DNA of 20,010 nt from an uncultured Oscillospiraceae bacterium (GCA_900756575.1 CAAEKQ010000057.1:1-20010); one strand, 5' to 3'. Shown: positions 6,529 to 13,967, numbered from the stretch's first letter. Made by a program: numbers and translations. Notes: generated by a model not told the origin, from the sequence alone.

Positions 6529-8598
6529 TTAGTCTACATTGCCGCTCTTTTTTGCCGCCTCAATGATGGCCTGCTGGGTGGTAGCGGGCGCTTCTTCATA
6601 GCGGACAAAGGCGAAGGTAAAGCTGCCGCTGCCCTGGGTCATGGAGCGCAGGTCGATGGCATAGCTCATCATCTCGCTCATGGGAACCTCGGCCTCGACG
6701 ACCTGGTTGCCGTCGTCATCGGGGGTCATGCCCATGATCCGGCCCCGGCGCTTGTTGAGGTCGCCCATGATGTCGCCCATCATGGAATCGGGGATCGTGA
6801 CCTTCAGAGAACCGATGGGCTCCAGAATCACGGGCCCGGCCTGGGGGATGCCCTCTTTATAGGCCAGGGACGCCGCCATCTTAAAGGCCATTTCGGAGGA
6901 GTCAACGGGATGGTAGGAGCCATCCAGCAGGGTCGCCTTCACGAACACCATAGGATAGCCGGCCAGAACGCCCTTTTCGCAGGACTCTCTCAGGCCCTTT
7001 TCCACCGCCGGGAAGAAGTTCTTGGGCACGGCACCGCCGACCACCTTCTCCTCAAAGGTCAGCTCCTGGGTCTCGCCGGGGGAGAATTCAATCACAACGT
7101 CGCCAAACTGGCCGTGACCGCCGGACTGCTTCTTATGGCGGCCACGAACGGTGGCGGACTTCCGGATGGTCTCACGGTAAGCCACCTTGGGCTCCCGGAG
7201 CTCACTTTCCACGCCGAATTTGCTTCTCAGCTTGGAGCACAGCACATCCAGATGGATATCGCCTGCGCCGGTGAGCACCATTTCCTTGGTCTCGGCATTA
7301 TTGACCAGCTTAAAGGACAGGTCTTCCTCGGCAAGGCGGGTAAGGCCGGACGCGATCTTCTCCTCCTGGCCCTTGACCTTGGCGTAAATGGCCCGGGAAT
7401 GGCAGGGCTCATGATACTCGGCGGGCTTCAGGGTCAGCGGACGGGCAGGCACGCAGAGGGTATCGCCGGTCTTCACGGAAGCCAGCTTGGATACCACGCC
7501 GATGTCGCCGCAGTTGAGCACCTTGACCTCGGTGGTCTTCTTGCCCTTGACGGTATAGATGTGCCCCAGCTTCTCCATGTCGCCGCTGCGGGCATTCTCC
7601 AGAGTCAGATCCGGGGTAACGTTGCCGGAGATGACCTTAAAGAAGGACTGCTTGCCATACTGGTCGGAGACGGTCTTGAAGATGTACATAACGGGGGTCT
7701 CTTCGGGGGCACAGTTGATGGTGACTTCCTCGCCGTTCTCGTTGATGGCCTCCTGGGGATAGCCTTCGGTGGGATCGGGGGCAAAGTCCACCAGACCGTG
7801 GATCAGTGCCTCGGTGCCAAGGCCGGTCATGGCGCTGCCGCAGAATACGGGCACCAGGCTCAGATCCTTTACGCCCCGGTTGATGCCGGTGATGATTTCG
7901 CCCAGGGTAAAGGGCTCACCGGCGAAGTATTTTTCCATATTCTCCTCGGAGGTCTCGGCTACGGCCTCGCAGAGGAACTCATAGTATTCCTCCACCTTGT
8001 CCTGGAGGCCCTCGGGGATGTCGGTATGCTGGCTCTTGCCCTTTCCGGACAGGAACGCATTCTTATGGATGATATCCACGATACCAACGGTCTTGTCGCC
8101 CTCGGTAATGGGAATGACGATGGGGGCCAGGGTCTTGCCGAACTTTTCCCGCAGGGCCTCAAAGGTCTTGAAGAAGTCGGCGTGCTCCTCGTCCAGCTTG
8201 GAGATATAGACAAACCGCGGCAGCTTCCGCTCGTACAGGTATTTCCAGGACTTTTCCGTTCCCACACCGATGCCGTTTTTCGCAGAGACCACGATGACGC
8301 CGGAATCCACCACGCGGATGGACTGCATCACCTCACCGGCAAAGTCAAAATAGCCGGGGTTATCGAACAGATTGATCTTGCTCTTTCCGTATTCGATGGG
8401 GATGATGGAGGTAGAGATCGAATATTTCCGCTTGATTTCCTCAGGATCAAAATCGCTGACGGTGGTACCCTCGGCGGACTTTCCCAGCCGGTCGGTTCCT
8501 TTGGTGTAGTACAGCATACTTTCAGCCAGGGCGGTCTTTCCGTCACCGCCGTGTCCAATCAGGCAGACGTTGCGAATGTCGCGAGCAGTATAGCTCAT
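6529..8598 (-). CDS. fusA2: Elongation factor G-like GTPase (EF-G paralogue, FusA2 type)
   Basis: The 689-residue protein has the EF-G architecture: GTPase domain with P-loop GHGGDGKT (15-22), domain II, and domains III-V with the domain IV segment KKQSGGHGQFGDV and VDSSEMAFKMAAS. It departs from canonical EF-G at key sites. The DTPGH motif is DNPGY (79-83), replacing the catalytic His with Tyr; NKxD is SKLD (133-136); and the switch I RGIT segment is replaced by RKYSIS. The same DxPGY form occurs in the Thermus EF-G-2 group, so this is a known paralogue class rather than the housekeeping fusA. Its role in translation is not settled. AAAGGGG precedes ATG 8598. A strong promoter and terminator make it monocistronic. 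Confidence 0.9.
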   Translation of the reverse strand: MSYTARDIRNVCLIGHGGDGKTALAESMLYYTKGTDRLGKSAEGTTVSDFDPEEIKRKYSISTSIIPIEYGKSKINLFDNPGYFDFAGEVMQSIRVVDSGVIVVSAKNGIGVGTEKSWKYLYERKLPRFVYISKLDEEHADFFKTFEALREKFGKTLAPIVIPITEGDKTVGIVDIIHKNAFLSGKGKSQHTDIPEGLQDKVEEYYEFLCEAVAETSEENMEKYFAGEPFTLGEIITGINRGVKDLSLVPVFCGSAMTGLGTEALIHGLVDFAPDPTEGYPQEAINENGEEVTINCAPEETPVMYIFKTVSDQYGKQSFFKVISGNVTPDLTLENARSGDMEKLGHIYTVKGKKTTEVKVLNCGDIGVVSKLASVKTGDTLCVPARPLTLKPAEYHEPCHSRAIYAKVKGQEEKIASGLTRLAEEDLSFKLVNNAETKEMVLTGAGDIHLDVLCSKLRSKFGVESELREPKVAYRETIRKSATVRGRHKKQSGGHGQFGDVVIEFSPGETQELTFEEKVVGGAVPKNFFPAVEKGLRESCEKGVLAGYPMVFVKATLLDGSYHPVDSSEMAFKMAASLAYKEGIPQAGPVILEPIGSLKVTIPDSMMGDIMGDLNKRRGRIMGMTPDDDGNQVVEAEVPMSEMMSYAIDLRSMTQGSGSFTFAFVRYEEAPATTQQAIIEAAKKSGNVD

Positions 8599-8671
8599 AT
8601 TGATTTACCCCTTTCCGATCCTGAAATACCGGCCTTTGCCGGGTATGGATCATGCAATTTAGCATGGGACG

Positions 8672-8700
8672 ATTATATACGACAGGTCAGTTATTTTCAA
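8672..8700 (-). promoter_or_regulatory. Strong sigma-A promoter of the EF-G-like gene
   Basis: On the minus strand, TTGAAA (8700-8695) and TATAAT (8677-8672) are 17 bases apart. The leader of about 65 bases contains a small inverted repeat, CATGC-AATTTA-GCATG (8651-8666), right at the expected transcript start. Confidence 0.8.
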
Positions 8701-8707
8701 TTTATTC

Positions 8708-8722
8708 GCACAAATTTTGTGC
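8708..8722. promoter_or_regulatory. Operator-like perfect inverted repeat upstream of the EF-G-like promoter
   Basis: GCACAAA-T-TTTGTGC is a perfect 7+1+7 inverted repeat 8 bases upstream of the -35 element of the EF-G-like gene. The position suits an activator or repressor site. I cannot name the factor. Confidence 0.4.
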
Positions 8723-8870
8723 ATTATGCCGATGCATTTTTTTAGAACCGGACATATTTCAGGGTTTTTACCGGTTTCTCGCCGGGAGTTTTCGAGATTT
8801 TCGTCATTTTGCCCTGCCGCATTGGATCCGAAATGTTCCACAGGGCGTGTGGATTCTGCCCCGCCCGGGG

Positions 8871-8899
8871 TTGTTTTTCCTTCCGGGTTACGCTATAAT
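8871..8899 (+). promoter_or_regulatory. Sigma-A promoter of the DUF4364/XRE pair
   Basis: TTGTTT (8871-8876) and a perfect TATAAT (8894-8899) are separated by 17 bases, 54 bases upstream of the DUF4364 start. Confidence 0.72.
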
Positions 8900-8953
8900 A
8901 CAGTAGAATCATTGTCATCTTCGGATGTTATTTCGCAAAAGGAGCGTGGGCGC

Positions 8954-9505
8954 ATGGAGCCGCTGGGTTATCTGCATAATAAAATGGACGTGAAGGTACT
9001 GGTGCTGTTTATCCTGTCCCGGATCGACAGTCCTCTCCGGCTGGAGGATCTCTATGAGGTGGCCTATCAGGACGACAGCCTGAACTATTTCACCCTGGTG
9101 GAAAGCATCGGAGAGCTTCAGTCCTCCGGCCACATCACCGCCGACGCCGATGGCCGCTACTATATCACCGACAAGGGCCGCACCCAGGGCAGCTATGTGG
9201 AGGATTCCCTGGCCGTTCCCGTGGTGCAGAAGGTCTCCGCCGCCATTGCCGACAAGATCAATCAGCTCCACCGGGAGAGTATGCTCACCGCCGACACCCG
9301 TCAGAACGAAAATGGCCGCTGGATCGCCTCGGTTCACTACCGGGACGGAGATATGCCCATGATGAGCCTGTCCCTCATGGCCCCCAACGAGGAAGTGGGC
9401 AAGGCCATGGCCGAGAACATGAAGCGCTCCATTGCCCAGCTCTACAAAACCGCCATGGACTGCGCCACCGGCCCCGCCAGAAAGAAAAAGGAGCCTGCGG
9501 AATGA
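8954..9505 (+). CDS. DUF4364 family protein (winged-helix-like)
   Basis: The protein is 183 residues from ATG 8954, with AAAGGAG 9 bases upstream; the frame is open further 5' but that part contains the promoter. It matches DUF4364, a Clostridia family. The N-terminal 75 residues (LHNKMDVKVLVLFILSRID, then LYEVAYQDDSLNYFTLVESIGEL and GRYYITDKGR) look like a winged-helix DNA-binding fold with an N-terminal helix, turn helices and beta wing. The C-terminal part has an ASVHYRDGD segment and a Lys-rich tail. It is probably a transcription-related protein, but no target is known. Its stop codon overlaps the start of the next gene (ATGA), so the two are co-translated. Confidence 0.82.
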   Translation: MEPLGYLHNKMDVKVLVLFILSRIDSPLRLEDLYEVAYQDDSLNYFTLVESIGELQSSGHITADADGRYYITDKGRTQGSYVEDSLAVPVVQKVSAAIADKINQLHRESMLTADTRQNENGRWIASVHYRDGDMPMMSLSLMAPNEEVGKAMAENMKRSIAQLYKTAMDCATGPARKKKEPAE

Positions 9506-9750
9506 TCGTTCCCGAGGATGCCAGGATCAAAATTCGGGCAGAGATGAGCCGGTGCGGCTATACGGTGGAGTCCTTATGTCAGTCTGCGGATATTTCCCAG
9601 ACAGTGCTAAGGGGGATTTTGTCCGGAAAATCAAAGAGCATTTCCACCCGGAACCTCTATGCCATGGGCCGGGCATTCGGCTATGAGATCAGCGACTTTG
9701 TGGACCTGCTCAGCGGCGCGGTAGGATATCCGGAAGTAAACTCAGATTGA
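9502..9750 (+). CDS. Small XRE-like helix-turn-helix protein
   Basis: An 82-residue protein consisting of a single helix-turn-helix domain. The segment YTVESLCQSADISQTVLRGI (about residues 20-39) matches the XRE/Cro HTH, followed by SKSISTRNLYAMGRAFGYEI, the usual helix 4-5 pattern in which XRE domains contain a T/S-L-x-K-I/L-A-x-A-L-like sequence. No partner domain is present. It overlaps the DUF4364 stop by four bases and is followed by a strong terminator, so the pair forms a two-gene operon. The regulatory target is unknown. Confidence 0.85.
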   Translation: MIVPEDARIKIRAEMSRCGYTVESLCQSADISQTVLRGILSGKSKSISTRNLYAMGRAFGYEISDFVDLLSGAVGYPEVNSD

Positions 9751-9753
9751 TGC

Positions 9754-9792
9754 AAAAAACACTGTGAAGCGGTTTGCCTCACAGTGTTTTTT
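9754..9792. terminator. Bidirectional intrinsic terminator
   Basis: AAAAAACACTGTGA (9754-9767) pairs perfectly with TCACAGTGTTTTTT (9779-9792). It lies between the converging XRE-like gene and nrdR and can end transcription on both strands. Confidence 0.92.
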
Positions 9793-9796
9793 CTGA

Positions 9797-10252
9797 TTAC
9801 TTTTCCGCGAGAATCTTATTGATCTCGTTTCGGAAGCTGTTGATGTCTTTAAACTGCCGGTAGACCGAGGCAAAGCGCACATAGCTCACCTCGTCCAGGG
9901 GCTTCAGGCGCTCCATCACCAGCTCGCCGATGTAGTCGCTTTTGACCTCCCGCTCCAGGGAGTTCTGCACCACCTGCTCGATTTCCGCCGAGGCTGCCTC
10001 CAGCTTGGCCAGGGGTACCGGACGCTTTTCGCAGGCGCGGACCATGCCCTTTAAGACCTTGTTCCGGTCAAAAATCTGACGGCGGCCGTCTTTTTTCACC
10101 ACAACAATGGGCAGGCATTCCACGGTTTCATAGGTAGTAAACCGCTTGCCGCAGCCCAGGCACTCCCGACGGCGGCGGATGGAGGCACCGTCCTCAGAGT
10201 GGCGGGAATCCACAACCTTGCTTTCTTCTTCTCCGCAAAATGGGCATTTCAT
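9797..10252 (-). CDS. nrdR: Transcriptional repressor NrdR
   Basis: The 151-residue protein is the regulator of ribonucleotide reductase genes. It has an N-terminal zinc ribbon (C3-C6 in MKCPFCG, C31-C34 in ECLGCGKRFTTYE) and an ATP-cone domain (about 49-139). The ATP-cone holds VVKKDGRRQIFDRNKVLKGM and ends with SYVRFASVYRQFKDI, family landmarks that leave little doubt. Length matches the family (about 150). The start at 10252 has GGGAGG 10 bases upstream; longer in-frame extensions overlap the promoter. In this window it is separated from any reductase gene, and upstream (minus strand) lies a membrane acyltransferase without an evident terminator. Confidence 0.97.
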   Translation of the reverse strand: MKCPFCGEEESKVVDSRHSEDGASIRRRRECLGCGKRFTTYETVECLPIVVVKKDGRRQIFDRNKVLKGMVRACEKRPVPLAKLEAASAEIEQVVQNSLEREVKSDYIGELVMERLKPLDEVSYVRFASVYRQFKDINSFRNEINKILAEK

Positions 10253-10292
10253 CGGAACTCTGCCTCCCAACAATGGATGAATTTCATTCCTC

Positions 10293-10321
10293 AGTGTATC
10301 AAAAGAATGGGAAAATGTCCA
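10293..10321 (-). promoter_or_regulatory. Sigma-A promoter of nrdR
   Basis: On the minus strand, TGGACA (10321-10316) and TACACT (10298-10293) are 17 bases apart. A tandem 10-base repeat lies just upstream (10331-10350). Confidence 0.65.
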
Positions 10322-10330
10322 GTGATTTTT

Positions 10331-10350
10331 CCCGAATTGTCCCGAATTAT
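10331..10350. repeat. Tandem 10-base direct repeat upstream of nrdR
   Basis: CCCGAATTGT is followed at once by CCCGAATTAT, a one-helical-turn direct repeat with nine of ten positions identical. It starts 9 bases upstream of the nrdR -35 element, a position suited to a regulator binding the same DNA face twice. It does not resemble the NrdR box. Confidence 0.5.
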
Positions 10351-10373
10351 CAGTGTTTTTTTGCATTTTCCCC

Positions 10374-11456
10374 TTACAGCAGCTTCCCAAGGCCCGGAAT
10401 TTTTTTCAGCACCCAGCTGACCGCCATACCGCAGGCCACCACCGCCGCCACCCATACAAGGCACGCCGGGAGCACATGGATATACGGCGCAAGAGACAAA
10501 TACACCCCGTCCAGCTGCCGCCGGAAAATGCCCTCCATGAGGTATGCGCCGAAGACACAGCCTCCCAGCGTCCGGATCATCTTGGCCCCCTTCCCGGTGA
10601 TGGGATGAAAGACCGTCAGCTGATGGATCAGCGCATAGACGAAGAACGTCACGATCTCCATCAGTGACCCCATAAACGTCCCGGAGGTCTCGCCCCGGCG
10701 GAAAAAGGCCCATCCGCTAAGCCCGGCCATAATGCAGACCGACGCCGCCGCCAGCACGCCAAACAGCCCAAGCCGCTTTTTCGTGAGCTTCTCCCAGGGA
10801 AGACGATGGGCAAAATAGTAGCCCATGAGCAGGTAATACACCGCCTGTCCTGCCATAAACGGAGTTCCGGCGGTTCCGGTTCCCATGGTCAGGCCGGTGA
10901 CGAAATACTGGTTCAGCGGCTCCAGCCGCAAAATGGACGACAGCGGCGCAATGATTCCGAAAAACGCAAAATGTACGCCGAACAGCCAGAGATAGCCTTC
11001 CTCCGAAAGATTCTGCGCCAGCGGCCGCAGCAGCGGGAATAAAAGCAGCACGCCGAAATAGGTATAGAGATACCAATAAGGAATGGAAATGCCCTCGGTG
11101 AGGATCCGGCGGATGAAATCCTTTCCTCCCGGATGGGGCACGAAGCCCCAGTGGATCCAGAAGCCATAGAGAATCCCCGAAAACAGCACCAGTACAATCC
11201 CCATCCGCACAATGCGTTTCCGGAACAAATCCTTCAGGGATTCCTGCCGATGGAGCAGCAGTCCGCCGGAGATCATGAAAAACAGCGGCACGGCAATTTT
11301 GCATATGGTTGCCAGCAGCAAAGACAGCACCGCATTCACCCCGCTGCACCCCGGCACCTGATAGAGGAAAAAGCCCCGATTGTCCGTATGGTTGAACACC
11401 ACCAGGAAAATCGCCAAAATCCGCATCAACTCATAGTCCAGGCGTTTTTCCTTCAC
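10374..11456 (-). CDS. Acyltransferase family 3 membrane protein
   Basis: The 360-residue polytopic protein has about ten hydrophobic segments. It begins with the acyltransferase-3 signature, KRLDYELMRILAIFLVVFNH, in which His23 corresponds to the conserved catalytic His region; FMISGGLLLH and a W-Y-L-Y-T-Y segment also fit. Such proteins acylate (often O-acetylate) sugars or envelope polymers; the substrate is unknown here. The start codon is GTG at 11456, which overlaps the stop of the upstream peptidase gene (GTGA). This start preserves the conserved KRLDYE segment, whereas the next ATG at residue 11 would cut it. It is translationally coupled to that peptidase. I see no terminator before nrdR. 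Confidence 0.88.
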   Translation of the reverse strand: MKEKRLDYELMRILAIFLVVFNHTDNRGFFLYQVPGCSGVNAVLSLLLATICKIAVPLFFMISGGLLLHRQESLKDLFRKRIVRMGIVLVLFSGILYGFWIHWGFVPHPGGKDFIRRILTEGISIPYWYLYTYFGVLLLFPLLRPLAQNLSEEGYLWLFGVHFAFFGIIAPLSSILRLEPLNQYFVTGLTMGTGTAGTPFMAGQAVYYLLMGYYFAHRLPWEKLTKKRLGLFGVLAAASVCIMAGLSGWAFFRRGETSGTFMGSLMEIVTFFVYALIHQLTVFHPITGKGAKMIRTLGGCVFGAYLMEGIFRRQLDGVYLSLAPYIHVLPACLVWVAAVVACGMAVSWVLKKIPGLGKLL

Positions 11457-12124
11457 AGCGCCGCCTCCTGGGGAAAGCGGTACACCTCGCCCATGGGGGT
11501 GATTTCGCCGTCCCGCACCACAAGGCCACCCTGATTGGTCATGGCATAGACGGGTTTCCCCCGCTCCCGGAGATAGCGCCGGATGCTCTCCTTCTGCACC
11601 TCCGACGCGGCATAGTGCACCTCCGGCTCAAAGCCCTCTAAAAGGCCCAGTCCGGGATAATAGCCATACGTGTCGTAGTCCTCGTCGGGGGTGATGTGGT
11701 ATTCCGTCATCTGCATCATGGCCCCGGCGCTGCATCCCATTACAATGCCCGGGAACTGCCGGATCGGCTCCGCCAGGCCCCATTCCTCCAGTCTGGAATA
11801 GAACACGTCCGGAAGGCCGCCGGTGAGGAACAGCACGTCCGCCTCGCCGATTTTTTCTAGCGACGTTTCCGGGGTGTCGTGGTACCAGCCGACGAATTGG
11901 ATGTTCTCTTTGGGGATACCGTATGCCCCGTAGGCCCCGGTGAGCACGTTATAAATTTCCCGCCCGGGGAGATAGCGCCTCTCCCAGGTTTTCCTGTCCG
12001 GAATCTCGTCCCCGTGGCTCATGGTGAGAATCGTCACCCGGTGCTCCGGCTTTAGGATTTCGCCCAAAACCGGTTTGGCCCAATCGGCCTGGAATTCGTA
12101 GATATTGAGCAGAACGTTCGTCAT
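11453..12124 (-). CDS. Peptidase S51 / type 1 glutamine-amidotransferase-like protein
   Basis: The protein is 223 residues from ATG 12124, preceded by GTGAGGAAT; an ATG at 12145 has no ribosome-binding site. It shows the S51 (dipeptidase E-like) pattern: ADVLFLTGGLPDVFY (residues 96-109) and the nucleophile elbow GIVMGCSAGAMMQM (126-139), with Ser132 as expected nucleophile. His residues such as H143 and H177 are candidates for the triad. Family members cleave Asp-Xaa dipeptides or cyanophycin-derived peptides; several are only putative, so the substrate stays open. The next gene, an acyltransferase, overlaps its stop codon. Confidence 0.82.
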   Translation of the reverse strand: MTNVLLNIYEFQADWAKPVLGEILKPEHRVTILTMSHGDEIPDRKTWERRYLPGREIYNVLTGAYGAYGIPKENIQFVGWYHDTPETSLEKIGEADVLFLTGGLPDVFYSRLEEWGLAEPIRQFPGIVMGCSAGAMMQMTEYHITPDEDYDTYGYYPGLGLLEGFEPEVHYAASEVQKESIRRYLRERGKPVYAMTNQGGLVVRDGEITPMGEVYRFPQEAAL

Positions 12125-12152
12125 ATTCCTCACTCCCTCTTTCATTATCTAT

Positions 12153-12182
12153 ATTGTATCAGCTTTTCCGGTGCAATGTCAA
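12153..12182 (-). promoter_or_regulatory. Strong promoter of the peptidase/acyltransferase operon
   Basis: On the minus strand, a perfect TTGACA (12182-12177) and TACAAT (12158-12153) are separated by 18 bases, with an extended TG one base before the -10. It is back to back with a perfect promoter on the plus strand only 13 bases away. Confidence 0.78.
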
Positions 12183-12195
12183 CCAAGCCGGGCTT

Positions 12196-12224
12196 TTGAC
12201 AGGCTTCCCCGGGCATGGTATAAT
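12196..12224 (+). promoter_or_regulatory. Perfect-consensus sigma-A promoter of the aldo/keto reductase operon
   Basis: TTGACA (12196-12201) and TATAAT (12219-12224) are exactly 17 bases apart. It is divergent from the peptidase promoter; their -35 elements lie only 13 bases apart, so polymerases may compete. Confidence 0.9.
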
Positions 12225-12275
12225 AGCAGCATATCCATTTCGAATTCGGCAGAACATAAGAAGGAGGAATTTTTC

Positions 12276-13418
12276 ATGATGTACAAAGAGCTCTGCGGCG
12301 AAAAAATTTCCCGGCTGGGCATGGGCAATATGCGCCTGCCCACGGTGGATGGCCGCAACGGCCCCATTGATGAAGCCAAGGCCCAGGAGATCATTGACTA
12401 CCTCATGACCGCCGGGGTCAACTACTACGACACCGCCTATATGTACCACGGAGGCAAGTCGGAGATTTTTGTGGGCAAGGCCCTGAGTAAATACCCCCGA
12501 GACCGCTATTTTCTGGCGGACAAAATGCCCTCCTATCCCCTGGAGGAAGGCCGAACGCCCCAGGGGATTTTTGAGGAGCAGCTCCAAAAATGCGGAACCG
12601 ACCATTTCGACTTTTATCTGCTCCACAACCTCTGTGAGGACAGCGTGCCGGTGTTCACCGATCCGGAGAAGGGCGTGATCCCCTATCTGCTGGAGCAGAA
12701 AAAGAATGGGCGCATCCGCCATTTCGGTCTTTCCAGCCATGCAAAGCCCGAAACGCTGAAAGCATTTCTCGATCAGTACGATTTCTTTGAGTTTGTGCAG
12801 CTCCAGCTGAACTACCTGGATTGGGAGATGCAGGACGCCAAGCAGCAGTATGAGATCGTCACCGATTACGGCGTGCCGGTGTGGGTCATGGAGCCTTGCC
12901 GGGGCGGTCGTCTGGCCTCTCTGACCCCCGAGGCCGACAAGCTGCTGACGGACTGCGACCCGGACAAAACCGTTGCCTCCTGGGCGTTCCGGTATGTGAT
13001 GAGCCTGCCCAACGTGGGCGTGATCCTCAGCGGCATGACCCAGATGGATCAGGCGGAGAACAATGTGGAAACCTTCTCCGAGGGCAAGTATCTCACCGGG
13101 CAGGAGCAGAAGGTACTGAATCAGGCGCTGGAGCAGTTCCGTTCTCAGGTCATCGTCCCCTGCACCGCCTGCCACTACTGCGACGGATGTCCCATGGAGT
13201 TGGAGATTCCCGACATCTTAAAGCTCTACAACCGCTATTCCCTCAGCAAAAGCCCCATGATCCATATGGACGTGGCGGAGCTGGCCCATGGCCCGGAGGA
13301 CTGCATTGGCTGCGGCGCCTGTGAGAGCAAATGTCCCCAGCACATCGCAATTCCGGAAATTATGGCGAAGTTCGCTCAGGGTCTCAAAGACCTCCCCAAG
13401 CCCAAAATGAACCCATAA
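12276..13418 (+). CDS. Aldo/keto reductase with C-terminal 4Fe-4S ferredoxin domain
   Basis: The 380-residue protein combines an aldo/keto reductase barrel with a ferredoxin-like tail, a common arrangement in anaerobic Clostridia. The catalytic tetrad is visible: D52 and Y57 in YDTAYMYH, K83 in ADKMPS and H117 in LLHNL. The tail has C296-x2-C299-x2-C302-x2-C305 and C343-x2-C346-x2-C349-x3-C353-P, enough for two clusters. It probably reduces a carbonyl compound using NAD(P)H or reduced ferredoxin; the substrate is unknown. I chose ATG 12276, with AGGAGG 8 bases upstream; the ATG at 12279 is the alternative. It is followed after 21 bases by an HxlR-family regulator and then an ene-reductase, suggesting a linked redox function. 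Confidence 0.9.
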   Translation: MMYKELCGEKISRLGMGNMRLPTVDGRNGPIDEAKAQEIIDYLMTAGVNYYDTAYMYHGGKSEIFVGKALSKYPRDRYFLADKMPSYPLEEGRTPQGIFEEQLQKCGTDHFDFYLLHNLCEDSVPVFTDPEKGVIPYLLEQKKNGRIRHFGLSSHAKPETLKAFLDQYDFFEFVQLQLNYLDWEMQDAKQQYEIVTDYGVPVWVMEPCRGGRLASLTPEADKLLTDCDPDKTVASWAFRYVMSLPNVGVILSGMTQMDQAENNVETFSEGKYLTGQEQKVLNQALEQFRSQVIVPCTACHYCDGCPMELEIPDILKLYNRYSLSKSPMIHMDVAELAHGPEDCIGCGACESKCPQHIAIPEIMAKFAQGLKDLPKPKMNP

Positions 13419-13439
13419 TCTTTACCAGGAGGCACTGGA

Positions 13440-13880
13440 ATGGAACAGAAGGATATGGTATTTGATATTGCAAAGGATCCCTATAATTACGTCATGCGGG
13501 TGGTGTTCTGCCGGTGGAAGCCCTTTATTCTCCAGGCCATGGACACGGACCAGGTGACGAATTTCTCCCGGTTCTGTAAGCAGCTGCCCATCACCCAGAA
13601 GGTCTTGACCCAGAACCTCAAGGCGCTGGAGCAGGACGGACTGGTGATGCGCACGGTGATCCCCGACACCCCGCCCCGGACGGAATACCGGCTCACCCAG
13701 CGGGGCAAAAGTCTCATTCCCCTGCTGGACCAGGTGTATGACTGGGGCTGGCATGTGATGCAGGAGGAGGGTCTGCCCATCGATTCTCTGGGCGAAATGT
13801 GGCACGGCTACCGGGAAAAAGAGGACAAGATTATGGACGGCCCATTCCGGCGGAGCAGAAATTCGGAGCAGCCAATTTAA
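13440..13880 (+). CDS. HxlR-family transcriptional regulator
   Basis: A 146-residue winged-helix protein of the HxlR family. WKPFIL (residues 26-31), LPITQKVLTQNLKALEQDGL (49-68), and VIPDTPPRTEYRLTQRGKSL match the conserved family segments of recognition helix and wing. Cys24 sits directly before the RWK of the first helix (FCRWKPFIL), where most members have Gly, and Cys46 lies just before the recognition helix. HxlR proteins such as YodB and CatR sense reactive electrophiles or quinones through Cys, so a sensing role for an electrophilic or enone substrate is plausible inference. AGGAGG precedes ATG 13440. It is probably cotranscribed with the upstream reductase. Confidence 0.88.
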   Translation: MEQKDMVFDIAKDPYNYVMRVVFCRWKPFILQAMDTDQVTNFSRFCKQLPITQKVLTQNLKALEQDGLVMRTVIPDTPPRTEYRLTQRGKSLIPLLDQVYDWGWHVMQEEGLPIDSLGEMWHGYREKEDKIMDGPFRRSRNSEQPI

Positions 13881-13896
13881 GGCCCCCCCGTGAATT

Positions 13897-13921
13897 GGCG
13901 ACACCTTTGTGCGGTGTTGCC
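13897..13921 (+). other. Hairpin after the regulator gene
   Basis: GGCGACACC (13897-13905) pairs with GGTGTTGCC (13913-13921), one G-U pair, around a seven-base loop. No T tract follows, so it is at most a weak terminator or mRNA stabiliser at the end of the reductase-regulator transcript. Confidence 0.45.
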
Positions 13922-13930
13922 CCGAGCGAC

Positions 13931-13944
13931 TTACCTTAAGGTAA
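13931..13944. promoter_or_regulatory. Perfect 14-base palindrome, candidate HxlR operator
   Basis: TTACCTTAAGGTAA is a perfect palindrome within GACTTACCTTAAGGTAACC. It lies between the HxlR-family gene and the ene-reductase gene, 23 bases upstream of the candidate -35. Operators of HxlR proteins often contain inverted TTAC/GTAA half-sites, so this is a good candidate, but the assignment is inferred from position and pattern. Confidence 0.5.
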
Positions 13945-13967
13945 CCTCCTTACTTTCTTGTGCCTTC

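Noticed and set aside
6910..8745. A plus-strand open frame of about 610 codons opposite the EF-G-like gene
   Set aside because: It is a composition shadow of a G+C-rich gene: the minus strand encodes a clear EF-G-like protein along the whole length, and the antisense product is low-complexity Gly/Leu/His-rich with no recognisable domain or ribosome-binding site.
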